Below, piece by piece: positions 9,288 to 18,687 of a stretch of DNA of 59,246 nt; position 1 is the first letter of the stretch; every line of letters starts with the position of its first letter. Origin of the DNA: Nitrosomonadales bacterium (lineage in GTDB: Bacteria; Pseudomonadota; Gammaproteobacteria; Burkholderiales; Gallionellaceae); NCBI GenBank assembly GCA_016721605.1, contig JADKHS010000011.1, positions 1 through 59,246 on the forward strand, read 5' to 3'. The notes below the pieces were generated by a model. The model was not told where the DNA came from, did not search any database, and saw nothing but the letters and a program-made list of their open reading frames with translations. The translations under genes and the position numbers were made by a program.

Positions 9288-12200
9288 ATGATGGAAATTA
9301 AGAATAACATTGGCAGGCGCAGCTTTCTAAAGCTGTCCGCCACCGCTGGACTAGCTGTAATGGCCAATAACGCCTTTGCAGCTTCACCATTTCTGAAGCC
9401 GTATGTAGTTGACAACCCTCTAAAGTCCTACCCGAATAGAGACTGGGAGAAGGTTTACAGGGACATGTTCCACGTTGACAGCGAATTTATATTCCTTTGC
9501 GCACCAAATGATACGCACAACTGCCTCCTTAAGGCCCATGTAAAGAATGACGTTGTAATCCGCATCTCGCCGTCATACGGCTACGGAGATGCCGAAGATA
9601 TGGATGGAAACCGTTCCAGTCACAGATGGGAGCCACGGATCTGTAACAAGGGTATGGTTATGAACAGAAAAGCCTATTCTGACAGAAGGCCAAAAGGCGC
9701 GATGGTTAGAACTGGCTTCAAGGCATGGGCAGATGCGGGATATCCACGGACGGGAGCAAACGGCTTCCCGGATCAAAAATATCTGCAACGCGGAAAAGAG
9801 CCTTTTATTAAACTACCCTGGACTGAGGCCTATGCGCTGGCAGCAGGTGCGCTGGAGAACATCGCTAGAACTTATTCTGGTGACAAAGGCGCAGCGCTAC
9901 TCACTAGGCAGGGCTATGACCCCGAGATGATTGCATCCATGCATGGATGCGGCTGTAAGACCATGAAATTCCGGGCAGGTATGGCCGCCCTTGGTGTTTT
10001 AAGAATATATTCGATGAAGAGATTTGCGCAAGGCTTGGCTCTTCTGGACGCTTATGTAAGAAATGTAGGGCCGGATGAAGCCAGTGGTGCCAAAGTATTG
10101 GACAGTTATTCTTGGCATACTGACTTGGCGCCTGGATGTCCTATGGTTTCAGGTCACCAGATGTTGGATTATGAGTTCATGGTATATGAACATGCCAAGC
10201 TGATTGTATTCTGGGGTAACAACTTTGTTTGTACCAAGATGCCGGATCTTCATTGGGTCAGTGAATCCAGGCTCAAAGGATGTCATATTGTCGACATCTC
10301 CATCGATTACCACGCAACATCTAACAAGGCAGATGACGTAATCATTCTTCGTCCAGGTACGGATCCCGCTCTTGGTCTTGGCGTGTGCCATCTCCTCATC
10401 AAGAATAATCACTATGACGAGAATTATCTGAGAGCCAATACAGATTTGCCTCTGCTGATCAGAACAGATAACTGGAAGAACCTGAAGGCGTCGGACATTA
10501 TCGCGGACTATAAGCTTGCTGATCTTACGCACCACCTTAAGGTGATGAAACCAGGCGAGCATCCAACGATGCCACCTGCGTTCCAATCCACGGCTTTTGT
10601 TGCAGAAGATGTCCGTAAATTCTGGGGCGACAATGTAGTGTGGGATAAAAGACAAACAAGGCAGTTCCGCTAACCCGGGATGAGTGCGGCGCGCTATGCT
10701 GCGAAGGGGTTGAATCAGCATTGACTGGCGACTATGAAGTCACCTTTGGTTGATGGGAAGAAGATCAAAGTTGTGCCTGTGTTCCAATTGCAAAGAATAC
10801 CTTGAGGAATTCACCGCAGAGAACACCTCTATTATGACTGGCGTTCCGGTGGAAGCAATTGTTGACCTTGCTAACCTGTTCCACAAACACAGAGGGCAAG
10901 GCATCATCAGTACTGGTGCGGGAACCAATCACTACTTCAATTCAACCCTGAAGGATCGCGGCTTCATGTTGTTGTCAGCACTGAGCGATAACGTTGGTCA
11001 CATTGGAGGATGTACTTTCGGTAACTATGTGGGTAACTACAGGCAGTCAGTCTTTGGCGGGTTTGGTCAGTACCTTCTGGAAGATCCGTTCAATCCTGAG
11101 TTGGATGGCCGTAAGATGGTCACCAAATTGGCTCACTATACCGATGACGAATCTGCCCATTACTACAACTATGGCGATCGTCCATTAAGGAACGGAACCA
11201 GGTTGCTGACTGATCCTGGGCATATGCCAGCGCCGACCAAGGTGCTCTGGCAGGCTAACTCCAACTCCTCACTAGGGAATGCCAAGGGTCACTATGACAT
11301 GGTTGTTAATACCCTCCCAAGATGGGAAGCGATATTTTACAGTGACTGGAACTGGACCGCATCTTGCGAATATTCCGACATCGTTTGGGGTGTGGATTCT
11401 TGGTTGGAAAACAAGCATACCGACATGGCTTGTTCCTGTTCTAACCCGTTCCTTACCGTTTCTCTATTACACCATTGAGGAGATTCCAGGACACCGTTGG
11501 TGATGCTGAAGTTCCTGCTGGAATCTTTAGGGCATTTACAGCGATGACCGGTGATCAAAGGTTGCTGATTACTTCAAGTTTGTGGGAACCAATCCTGCAG
11601 GAAATCCAGCAGACAGGGATTCCGAGGTTTACGGACAAAGGGTTCTCAATGCGGGATCAGCCACTAGAGGAATGGTTTTTGCTGAGATAAGGGAGAAAGC
11701 TAAGAGAGGTATTCCTAGTATCTTTATGGCCAGAACCTATCCAAGGATTAGCGGCTGGGAGCAGACAGCTGAAGGTGGCGGCTTGCCTTGGTACACCAAG
11801 AGCGGTAGGCTGGAATTCTACATGGATGACCCACGCTTGATTGATGGTGGCGAGAATCTCACCGTGTATCGTACACCGATTGACTCAAGTCACTACGAGC
11901 CAAATGTCATCGTTGGTAACAGCCGTGCTTTTGCATTGATGGAAACACCTGAGATGCGTGGTTTGGAAAGAATGGGGAATAGTCTTAAGATTGCCGAGAA
12001 CCGGATGGGAAGAAACGTAATACTGACGACAAAAGAGCTGATGGCGACTAACCATCCTCTCAGGCCGCACGGTTACGAGTTCTGCTTCAATTCGCCGAAG
12101 TACAGGCACGGTGCTCATACAACCCCAATTGATACGGACTTGATGACATTGTGGTGGGGGCCGTTTGGCGATATCTACCGTCATGACAAGAGGCAGCCGT

Positions 12201-12789
12201 CAGTTGGTGAAGGTTTCGTGGACGTTAATCCGCTCGATGCCAAGAGATTCGGTATTGATGAAGGCGATTATATCTGGGTTGATGCTGATCCTGGCGACAG
12301 GCCTTACAAAGGATGGAAAGAAGGAACGCCGGAATACGCACTTGCCAGGTTCATGGTCAGATGCAGATACTTCCCTGGAATGTCCCAAGGCTCTATGCGC
12401 ATGTACTACAACGCATATGCCGCAACGTATGGCAGTATGGAAGGGGCGAGGACTAGGGCTGATGGATTGGCCAAGAGCCCACGAACCAACTATCAGGCAA
12501 TGTTCAGGTCTGGAAACCATCAAAGCTGCACCAGAGCGTGGATTAATCCGACTACACGACTGACACCGTGGCCAATAAGAAAGTCTTTGGACAAGAAATT
12601 ATCATTGGTATGCAGAATGACGTCCACTGCGCCAACGGTGCGCCAAAGGAATCTTATGTGAAAATCGAGCTGGCTGAAAAAGGCGGTGTTAACGGTGGTG
12701 TTTGGCATATTGCAGCCAAAGGCTACAGGCCAACCTATGAAAGCCTTCAAATGAGGACATACCTCAAGGGCGGGTTCATAAGTAGATAA
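9288..12789 (+). CDS. nxrA: Nitrite oxidoreductase alpha subunit NxrA (frameshifted as written)
   Basis: Catalytic molybdopterin subunit of the type II DMSO reductase family, oxidising nitrite to nitrate; about 1,167 codons. The N-terminus has a twin-arginine leader (GRRSFLK, then a hydrophobic stretch to NAFAAS), which points to Tat export and a periplasmic active site. Cys71 and Cys79 in FLCAPNDTHNC and Cys119 in RICNKG are candidate ligands of the proximal Fe-S cluster. Asp279 in SWHTDLAPGC is the likely molybdenum ligand. FVDVNPLDAKRFGIDEGDY begins the C-terminal MGD-binding domain. About six single-base indels (near 10640, 10743, 10790, 11450, 11565, 12550) break the frame, several at A-runs. 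Downstream subunits are intact, so sequence error is likely; real decay of one copy is the alternative. A Nitrotoga-type sequence is inferred. Confidence 0.9.
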
Positions 12790-12804
12790 TTACGGGTGTG
12801 CAGC

Positions 12805-12827
12805 CGCCGCCTTGAATAAAGGCGGCG
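12805..12827 (+). promoter_or_regulatory. Intercistronic hairpin between nxrA and nxrB
   Basis: CGCCGCC and GGCGGCG form a 7-bp GC stem with a 9-base loop in the 78-bp gap between nxrA and nxrB. No T-run follows directly (GTTCTTGG), so it is more likely an RNA-stabilising or partial-attenuation element than a full terminator. Confidence 0.6.
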
Positions 12828-12867
12828 TTCTTGGAATTTGAAATAATTTTGTGAATGGAGATCTACA

Positions 12868-14025
12868 ATGGCAAAAGTTAGAAATTGGCAACTAGGCAGG
12901 GAAATGGATTATCCCTATGAAGAAAACAGGCCGGGTCGGCAAATAACAATGTTATTCGACTTGAATAAATGTATTGCCTGTCAGTCTTGTACTATGGCGT
13001 GTAAAACGACTTGGACGGCTGGTAAAGGCCAAGAAACCATATTCTGGAATAACGTGGAATCGAAGCCTTATGGATTCTATCCTCTTGCTTGGGATGTGAA
13101 GGTTTTGGCTCTGTTGGGAGAGCAAGCGCAACCGTGGTCAGGCAACAAGTACAACGGTACGACAATCTTTGAAGATCTGGGCATGAATCAGCGGATCAAG
13201 GGTTATCTGCCAGATGAAATGGACTATGCGCATCCGAACCTTGGGGAAGATGAGTGTCTGAAGATTCTGGATGGCGAAGGGGATTATATTAAGGGTCCTA
13301 CTCATAAGAACTGGGGCTTCTTCTTCCCGCGGATTTGTAATCACTGTACTTTCCCAGGTTGCTTGGCAGCCTGCCCAAGAAAGGCGATTTACAAGAGACA
13401 AGAAGACGGCATCGTTTTAATTGATGCGTCCAGATGCCGCGGATACAGAGAATGCGTTGCTGCTTGCCCGTACAAGAAATCGTTCTACAATGATACAACA
13501 CGGACTGGTGAAAAGTGCATATCGTGCTATCCAAAAGTAGAGGCTGGGTTGATGACTCAGTGCGTTACTCAATGTATCGGAAAAATCCGTCTGAACGGTT
13601 TCAAGTCAGCTGATTACGATAAGATCATGAGTAAGCAAGTCCGGGAAAACAACCCGATCGACTTTCTGGTGCATGTAAGAAAGATTGCATTGCCGATCTA
13701 TCCACAGTTTGGTACTGAGCCTAGCAACATGTACTTGCCACCTGTCCATGTTAACCCTGACTTCCTGTCCCAAGTATTTGGCCCTGGCGTTGAGAATTCC
13801 ATCAAGCAATACCGGAATGCTGGCAAGGACAAGGAGCTTTTAGCTGCGTTGTTACTCTTTGGGACGACCGAACGGATATGCGATACGTTCAAGCTTGAGG
13901 GTAATGAGACAGTTGGTTATGATCCACAAGGGAAAGAGATTGTCCGTGTTCCATTGACAGAGCCAGTTTATATCAGGCAAGTCAAGAACTTGAAGACCGG
14001 CGCATTTCTTACCAACAACTCATAA
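12868..14025 (+). CDS. nxrB: Nitrite oxidoreductase beta subunit NxrB, four Fe-S clusters
   Basis: Electron-transfer subunit, 385 residues, full length. It shows four cysteine groups: CIACQSCTMAC (from residue 35), CNHCTFPGCLAAC (from 157), CRGYREC with VAAC (from 190), and CISC followed by a widely spaced CVTQC (from about 217). These are typical of NarH/NxrB/DMSO-reductase type II beta subunits carrying [4Fe-4S] and one [3Fe-4S] cluster. No signal peptide is visible, so it would be co-exported with NxrA through the Tat leader. Start ATG preceded by GGAG; the nxrC start follows after 7 bp. The frame is intact, unlike nxrA. Confidence 0.95.
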   Translation: MAKVRNWQLGREMDYPYEENRPGRQITMLFDLNKCIACQSCTMACKTTWTAGKGQETIFWNNVESKPYGFYPLAWDVKVLALLGEQAQPWSGNKYNGTTIFEDLGMNQRIKGYLPDEMDYAHPNLGEDECLKILDGEGDYIKGPTHKNWGFFFPRICNHCTFPGCLAACPRKAIYKRQEDGIVLIDASRCRGYRECVAACPYKKSFYNDTTRTGEKCISCYPKVEAGLMTQCVTQCIGKIRLNGFKSADYDKIMSKQVRENNPIDFLVHVRKIALPIYPQFGTEPSNMYLPPVHVNPDFLSQVFGPGVENSIKQYRNAGKDKELLAALLLFGTTERICDTFKLEGNETVGYDPQGKEIVRVPLTEPVYIRQVKNLKTGAFLTNNS

Positions 14026-14032
14026 GGGGCGG

Positions 14033-15151
14033 ATGATGAAAAAACTATTAATAGCCGCGTCACTTTTGATGATTCCTGTTGCGACTCCTGCCTTTGGGAA
14101 TGATGCACACGGACCAGCCAAAGATTTGACGATTCCAATTATTGCTGTCGATAATCCTGGACAATATGGGGGTCACGCGTTCCATGGTTCCTTTAAGAGG
14201 TTGCCGCCAGTTCGTTTGGATGGGGGTGAAACGTATAATGTTGGCGTTATCAAATCCAAGGCGGTAAAGGGAGAAATCCCGATGGATCCAGTGAATAGGA
14301 CATGGCATCAGGAAGATCCGGTAAGAGAAACTTCTTACAATCAGTACAATCAGAGTTGGGAGCAAGCGCCGGCAACGATATGGAATGATGCCTCGGCTAC
14401 TGAAGTTCCAATGGGTCCGCAGAACTTGGTTATGCCAGGTTTAGTTGTGGCTACAGTACCGATGGTGAAGATCAAGTCTGTTCATAACGATAAGGATATT
14501 GCTTTCTTGTTAACTTGGTATGATTCAACCAAGTCTGAAACGGAAACGATGGAAGATAAGTTTTCTGATGCAATCGCCATTATGTTCCCGGTGAAAGCTG
14601 GATCGGAACCATCATTCATGATGGGTGACGACGAGAATCCTGTTCACATCGTTTATTGGAAAGCTGCTTGGGAGAGGGATATCGAGTTTGGATATCAAGA
14701 TGTAAGGGACGCTTATCCAAATTATAATTACGATATGTACCCGGAAGTTATCCCGGCGGTTGGTCAAACAATCGATACACCTATCAGACGTTATAACGAA
14801 GGTCAAAGGCAATATATTGCTGCCTTTAAGCTCAGAAATATCAGCAGAGTTGACCCTGAGAGGCTAACTCCGGTGGAAGAGCTGAATGCCGTTGGCTTCG
14901 GAACATTGACTAGGCAGGCCACTAATAATGCAACCGGTAATGGCGTAAGGCGATTTGGCTACTGGTCAGTTGTTATCAAGCGTCCGTTGAACTCAGGCGA
15001 TGCTCAGGATTCAGTTCTGACACCTGGATCCAAGACCATGATGGCTATCGCTGCATGGGATGGTAAAAACAAAAATGATGGCGCTGGTGGTAACAGAGGT
15101 CCACGTAAGAACTATTCAAATGGAGGCTGGATACCGCTTGAAATTGAATAG
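14033..15151 (+). CDS. nxrC: Nitrite oxidoreductase gamma-type subunit NxrC (haem-binding, exported)
   Basis: 372 residues with a Sec signal peptide (KKLLIAASLLMIPVA ending ATPAFG). The mature part resembles the ethylbenzene-dehydrogenase/chlorate-reductase gamma family, which binds one haem b and relays electrons out of the complex. Supporting pieces are AFLLTWYDSTKSETE and the C-terminal RFGYWSVVIKRPL followed by AIAAWDGKN, as in that family. It starts 7 bp after nxrB and is clearly co-transcribed. A strong GC hairpin lies 21 bp after its stop. It links NXR to a periplasmic cytochrome c pool by inference; no membrane anchor beyond the signal is seen. Confidence 0.85.
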   Translation: MMKKLLIAASLLMIPVATPAFGNDAHGPAKDLTIPIIAVDNPGQYGGHAFHGSFKRLPPVRLDGGETYNVGVIKSKAVKGEIPMDPVNRTWHQEDPVRETSYNQYNQSWEQAPATIWNDASATEVPMGPQNLVMPGLVVATVPMVKIKSVHNDKDIAFLLTWYDSTKSETETMEDKFSDAIAIMFPVKAGSEPSFMMGDDENPVHIVYWKAAWERDIEFGYQDVRDAYPNYNYDMYPEVIPAVGQTIDTPIRRYNEGQRQYIAAFKLRNISRVDPERLTPVEELNAVGFGTLTRQATNNATGNGVRRFGYWSVVIKRPLNSGDAQDSVLTPGSKTMMAIAAWDGKNKNDGAGGNRGPRKNYSNGGWIPLEIE

Positions 15152-15172
15152 TCGTAATTGATGGGCATTAGG

Positions 15173-15202
15173 GGGGCGGCGTTAAAACGCCGCCCCGCTT
15201 TT
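15173..15202 (+). terminator. Hairpin with T-run after nxrC
   Basis: GGGGCGGCG / CGCCGCCCC, a 9-bp perfect stem with loop TTAAAA followed by GCTTTTC. It looks like a weak intrinsic terminator between nxrC and the chaperone gene and could lower chaperone expression relative to the structural subunits. Confidence 0.7.
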
Positions 15203-15218
15203 CATTTAAGGGGATAGA

Positions 15219-15959
15219 ATGGTAACGACGAAATCGGAAACAGAGTTGGCTCTCGCGAGGGCAGATGTTTACAGATTTTTATCAATGGCCTTTGTTTATC
15301 CAGATAAAGATAAACTCGCCACATTACACGAACTTGCATCCGATATGGATAGTTCAATAAGCCTTCTTCCTTATGATATGAAGGAAGAATATCTGGCATT
15401 TACTAGTCTGATCGAGACAGTTGACGTGACCGCACTACAGCCGGATTTTACAGAGATGTTTTTGACCCGCATGTTTTGTCCTTCGACTGAAACAACGTAT
15501 GGGAAAAATAGCTTCAATCAGCCGAATATTCTTGGCGATATCAGTGGATTTTATAAAGCATTTGGTTTTGTAATGAATGACGATGCTGCGGTTGCATTTG
15601 ATCATATAACCGTCGAGCTTGAATTTATGAGCTTTCTAGAATTAAAGATAGCCTATGCCCTGGATCAAGCGATGGAAGAAAATATTGATATTTGTTTGTC
15701 TGCAGAAAGACGATTTCTGGAGCAGCATATCGGGAAATGGACTGGCGTATTTTGAGAAAACCTTGCAGCGAGAGCTAATGAGGCCTATTACCGCAACCTT
15801 GGCTTGTTGTTATCAAAATTCATGGGTTCGGAACTTAAGTTTTTTGGAATTGAAGTTGACAGCAGAATAAAAGAATTGCCAAAATCTGACTACGAGGGAC
15901 CTGTAGATTGTCCGCAACAGACAGGCACAGAAATGGATGAGCCTTTACCTCTGCATTAG
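15219..15959 (+). CDS. nxrD: TorD-family chaperone NxrD, one frameshift near the C-terminus
   Basis: Cytoplasmic maturation chaperone of the TorD/NarJ/DmsD family, which binds the Tat leader of molybdoenzymes until the cofactor is inserted. It is helical, with YRFLSMAFVYPDKDKLATLH at the N-terminus and the family signature region TAL..DFTEMFLTRMF plus ELEFMSFLELKIAYALDQAM. The open frame ends at 15755, but the next frame continues naturally (FCENLAARANEAYYRNLGL to CPQQTGTEMDEPLPLH), so an indel near 15740 splits a ~246-residue protein. The start has AAGGGGA upstream. Located directly behind nxrC. Confidence 0.8.
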
Positions 15960-16161
15960 TTGATTATCTTCGTACAATTGACATTGTTTGTGCATATTAT
16001 CGATACGACCAAATGAAGCTTGAAGTGGGAGATGTTGGCATTGTACGGTTTGATTGGCAGATAAGTTTTAAGCATATCCTGGCGGGAGCTATGCCTATAT
16101 GTTTCCTCAGACCTTCATTTAAATAATTTTGCTGGCCAATCGCTGAATTAAGGAGTTATTC

Positions 16162-16371
16162 ATGGACAATGGCAAAGTGATAGGAAGGCGTCAATTTTTT
16201 AGTAGGTTTTTCCCTGCCCTTACAGAAACGATCGTTGAAAAAACTAGAGATGAGACACAAGTCTCGGCTAATTCCAGCGTTACCAAGAAAGCGGTTATCT
16301 TTGATAAGGCCGAAGTGGTAGAAGAAGCCGGGGAGAACGGTGGAAGGAAGTACCCTTGGGTTGGGATGTGA
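16162..16371 (+). CDS. Small protein with RR-type N-terminus, unknown
   Basis: 69 residues, MDNGKVIGRRQFFSRFFPAL at the start, with an AAGGAG ribosome site. The GRRQFF sequence recalls a twin-arginine motif or the start of NapF-type ferredoxins, but no long hydrophobic core follows and no cysteines are present. A neighbouring frame downstream (HKDNCLVVNNQRAI) may be its continuation after an indel, so the true protein could be longer, to about 16455. It sits between nxrD and the Mrp-type gene. Function not recognised. Confidence 0.45.
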   Translation: MDNGKVIGRRQFFSRFFPALTETIVEKTRDETQVSANSSVTKKAVIFDKAEVVEEAGENGGRKYPWVGM

Positions 16372-16492
16372 CTGCAGGTAGGGCTATTGGAACGGTTTCA
16401 TAAAGATAACTGTCTGGTCGTCAATAATCAGAGAGCGATTGAGGATGGAACCCTGTCATGAAGGTAATTATTGATATCACGAGAATGTTTAA

Positions 16493-17515
16493 ATGACGAA
16501 AACTATTGAAATAAAGAACATGAGAGACACCCGGGCGGTTGCTGCGCCGGCGAAGGACTGCGGATATTTCCATGGCTGCCAAACATGTGACGAAAATGAT
16601 ACCTGCAAGTTGGACCGTGCCGCTCATAAAAAATGGTTGATCAACAAACGGATGGCGGATATCAAGTACAAAGTCCTTGTTGGCAGCAACAAGGGCGGTG
16701 TGGGAAAAAGTACCACCACAGTCAACCTCGCCTGTGCCCTGGAAAGGCTGGGTTACAAGGTTGGCTTGGCGGATGCTGACCTACATGGGCCAAATATTCC
16801 AAAGATGCTCGGCATCGAAAATGTAAGACTTCGCGGGGATAAAGACGGCATCGCCCCGCACATCATGCCTGCCGGGATGAAGGTCGCGTCGTTGGGTTTG
16901 TTGATAGAAGACCAGAACGAGCCAGTTGTTTGGAGAGATGCGGTAAAGTATGAATTCATCATCGAACTCCTCGGGAATATTACGTGGGGGAAGCTCGATT
17001 TCCTGATAATAGATCTGCCGCCTGGCACCGGAAATGAACATATTACGATCATGGATTTTATTCCCAATCTGGATGGGGTTGTTGTGGTAAGCACCCCGCA
17101 GGATGTTGCGCTTCTTGATGCAAGGAAAATGATCTCTTTTGTGAAAGAGAGGAATACGCCCATTATCGGAATTGTTGAGAATATGAGCGGCCTGATCTGT
17201 CCACATTGTAGTGGTGAGATTGATGTCTTCAAGAAGGGGGGAGGAGAGAGGGTAGCGAATGAATTGGGCGTGCCCTTTATCGGCGCTATTCCGCTGGATA
17301 GCGAAATAACAATTTGTGCGGATAAAGGAATCCCTGTTGTACAGGCTTATCCAGACTCTCCTTCAACCAAGGCATTTATGGCGGTTGCCGAACGATGTGC
17401 GAGATTTTTGGGCGCAGCATCCCATCCAGAACAGGAAATGTCGGCTACTTCACCGGAGTTTAGGGCGGCTGGAAATGTAACCGCCGATATTACAACTCCA
17501 CCAATGGTGAGTTAA
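16493..17515 (+). CDS. Mrp/NBP35-family P-loop ATPase (Fe-S carrier)
   Basis: 340 residues. Deviant Walker A GSNKGGVGKSTTT (residues ~63-75), switch ADADLHGPNIPKMLG, Walker B FLIIDLPPGTGNEH, and the CxxC pair CPHC near residue 240 that bridges a labile [4Fe-4S] cluster in Mrp/ApbC dimers. The N-terminal extension has four cysteines (CGYFHGCQTCDENDTC), as in NBP35-type proteins. Such ATPases load Fe-S clusters onto apo-enzymes in the cytoplasm. Placement in the nxr locus suggests a role in NXR cluster assembly; this is inference. The next gene begins 3 bp after its stop. Confidence 0.88.
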   Translation: MTKTIEIKNMRDTRAVAAPAKDCGYFHGCQTCDENDTCKLDRAAHKKWLINKRMADIKYKVLVGSNKGGVGKSTTTVNLACALERLGYKVGLADADLHGPNIPKMLGIENVRLRGDKDGIAPHIMPAGMKVASLGLLIEDQNEPVVWRDAVKYEFIIELLGNITWGKLDFLIIDLPPGTGNEHITIMDFIPNLDGVVVVSTPQDVALLDARKMISFVKERNTPIIGIVENMSGLICPHCSGEIDVFKKGGGERVANELGVPFIGAIPLDSEITICADKGIPVVQAYPDSPSTKAFMAVAERCARFLGAASHPEQEMSATSPEFRAAGNVTADITTPPMVS

Positions 17516-17517
17516 CT

Positions 17518-18234
17518 ATGGTCAATATTCATGCCGTTCGCCGGTGGCATGGCATCGTCGGTGCTGTCATTGTATTTTTTTTATTCTACCTTTTGCTTTC
17601 AGGATTAGTTTTAAATCATGTTGATATACTTAAATTAGATAAGCGGGAAGTAAACTATCCTTGGCTTATGCGCTGGTATGGGATTCCTGCTGCTGATCCA
17701 GCTCAAGGGTATTTACTTGGAAAAAGCTATTTGTCTTGGGAAGATAGCAAATGGGTTTTAGACGATAAATTATTACCCAATAGTGCTGGGCAACCTGTTG
17801 GAGCAGTCGAGATTAATAATATTAATTATGTCGCAACCGCTACCGCCCTTTATCTTTATCAATCTGATGGGCAGTTGCTTGACAAGGTGGAAAAGCAATC
17901 GTTACCTGCATTTCCAATTTTGGCACTTGGTAAAATGGGTAGCAATGTTATGCTGAAAACACCATCCGCCGTATTTGCCAGCGTTGATGGTGAAAGCTGG
18001 GAAAGGTCAAGCGCTACTGGGATGACGTTATCATCTTTGCAAGATCTGCCTGTTGATGTTAGGCGTCGTGTGGCTGATACTCTTGCGCCGGGCATATCAT
18101 TACAGCGTATATTGCTAGATGTGCATAGCGGTCGTATATTTGGACGTTACGCGATATGGGTGATGGACGTTGCATCGCTTGTGTTACTTGCGCTGGGGTT
18201 AAGCGGGTTTTGGCTTTACTGGAGGTTGAGGTAA
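17518..18234 (+). CDS. PepSY-associated transmembrane protein
   Basis: 238 residues, one membrane helix near each end. The N-terminus has RRWHGIVGAVIVFFLFYLLL (the WHxxxG pattern of PepSY_TM proteins), and the C-terminus has WVMDVASLVLLALGLSGFWL followed by YWRLR. The periplasmic middle contains a soluble domain of about 150 residues. PepSY_TM proteins are often linked to iron or redox functions, but the exact role is unknown. It starts 3 bp after the Mrp gene, so is probably in the same transcript. The frame is intact. Confidence 0.8.
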   Translation: MVNIHAVRRWHGIVGAVIVFFLFYLLLSGLVLNHVDILKLDKREVNYPWLMRWYGIPAADPAQGYLLGKSYLSWEDSKWVLDDKLLPNSAGQPVGAVEINNINYVATATALYLYQSDGQLLDKVEKQSLPAFPILALGKMGSNVMLKTPSAVFASVDGESWERSSATGMTLSSLQDLPVDVRRRVADTLAPGISLQRILLDVHSGRIFGRYAIWVMDVASLVLLALGLSGFWLYWRLR

Positions 18235-18687
18235 TACTTGGTGTGCGATCAACAAGGTTCAATTTCAAAAATGGCTGTTGATGGCTGGATTCATGGAAAA
18301 TTACGGAACGGCGAATAAATGCCATGCAGCATTGGCTGTTTCCGTGTTGGCCTGCTCTGGGTTTGATTGTCCGAAGTGTGGCAGTACGCACCCTGATGAG
18401 CAATCGCTGAGTATGAATGATGTCGCGCGCGACTTGATGTGGAACGGTTAACAAAGCTCTCCTTCGTCCGTAGTTTCTTCACGTCTTCACGCGAGGCTCG
18501 ACCCGGTCAGATCGATGTATCCAACTGAGATGGCTGATCAGGTTAAGCTGTGGTTCTGTGGCCTGTCTCCTGCAAAATACGATGGTAAACCCCTAGCTTC
18601 GCATGGCCTTTTGCTTTGTATGTTATTGGGCCACTAAAGTTAGCAGGCGTTTGTCGTACTCTGAGGAAACTTGGTCAACAAGGCGGA
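18235..18687. other. Intergenic stretch without recognised genes
   Basis: No frame gives a recognisable protein on either strand and no structured RNA was noticed. It separates the nxr locus from the convergent hydrolase gene. Confidence 0.5.

Noticed and set aside
10149..10721. 190-codon minus-strand frame within nxrA
   Set aside because: Antisense to conserved NxrA sequence, no start signal and no family resemblance.
16162..16371. NapF-type ferredoxin behind nxrD
   Set aside because: The RR-start resembles NapF, but no 4Fe-4S cysteine motif is found in the frame or its neighbours.
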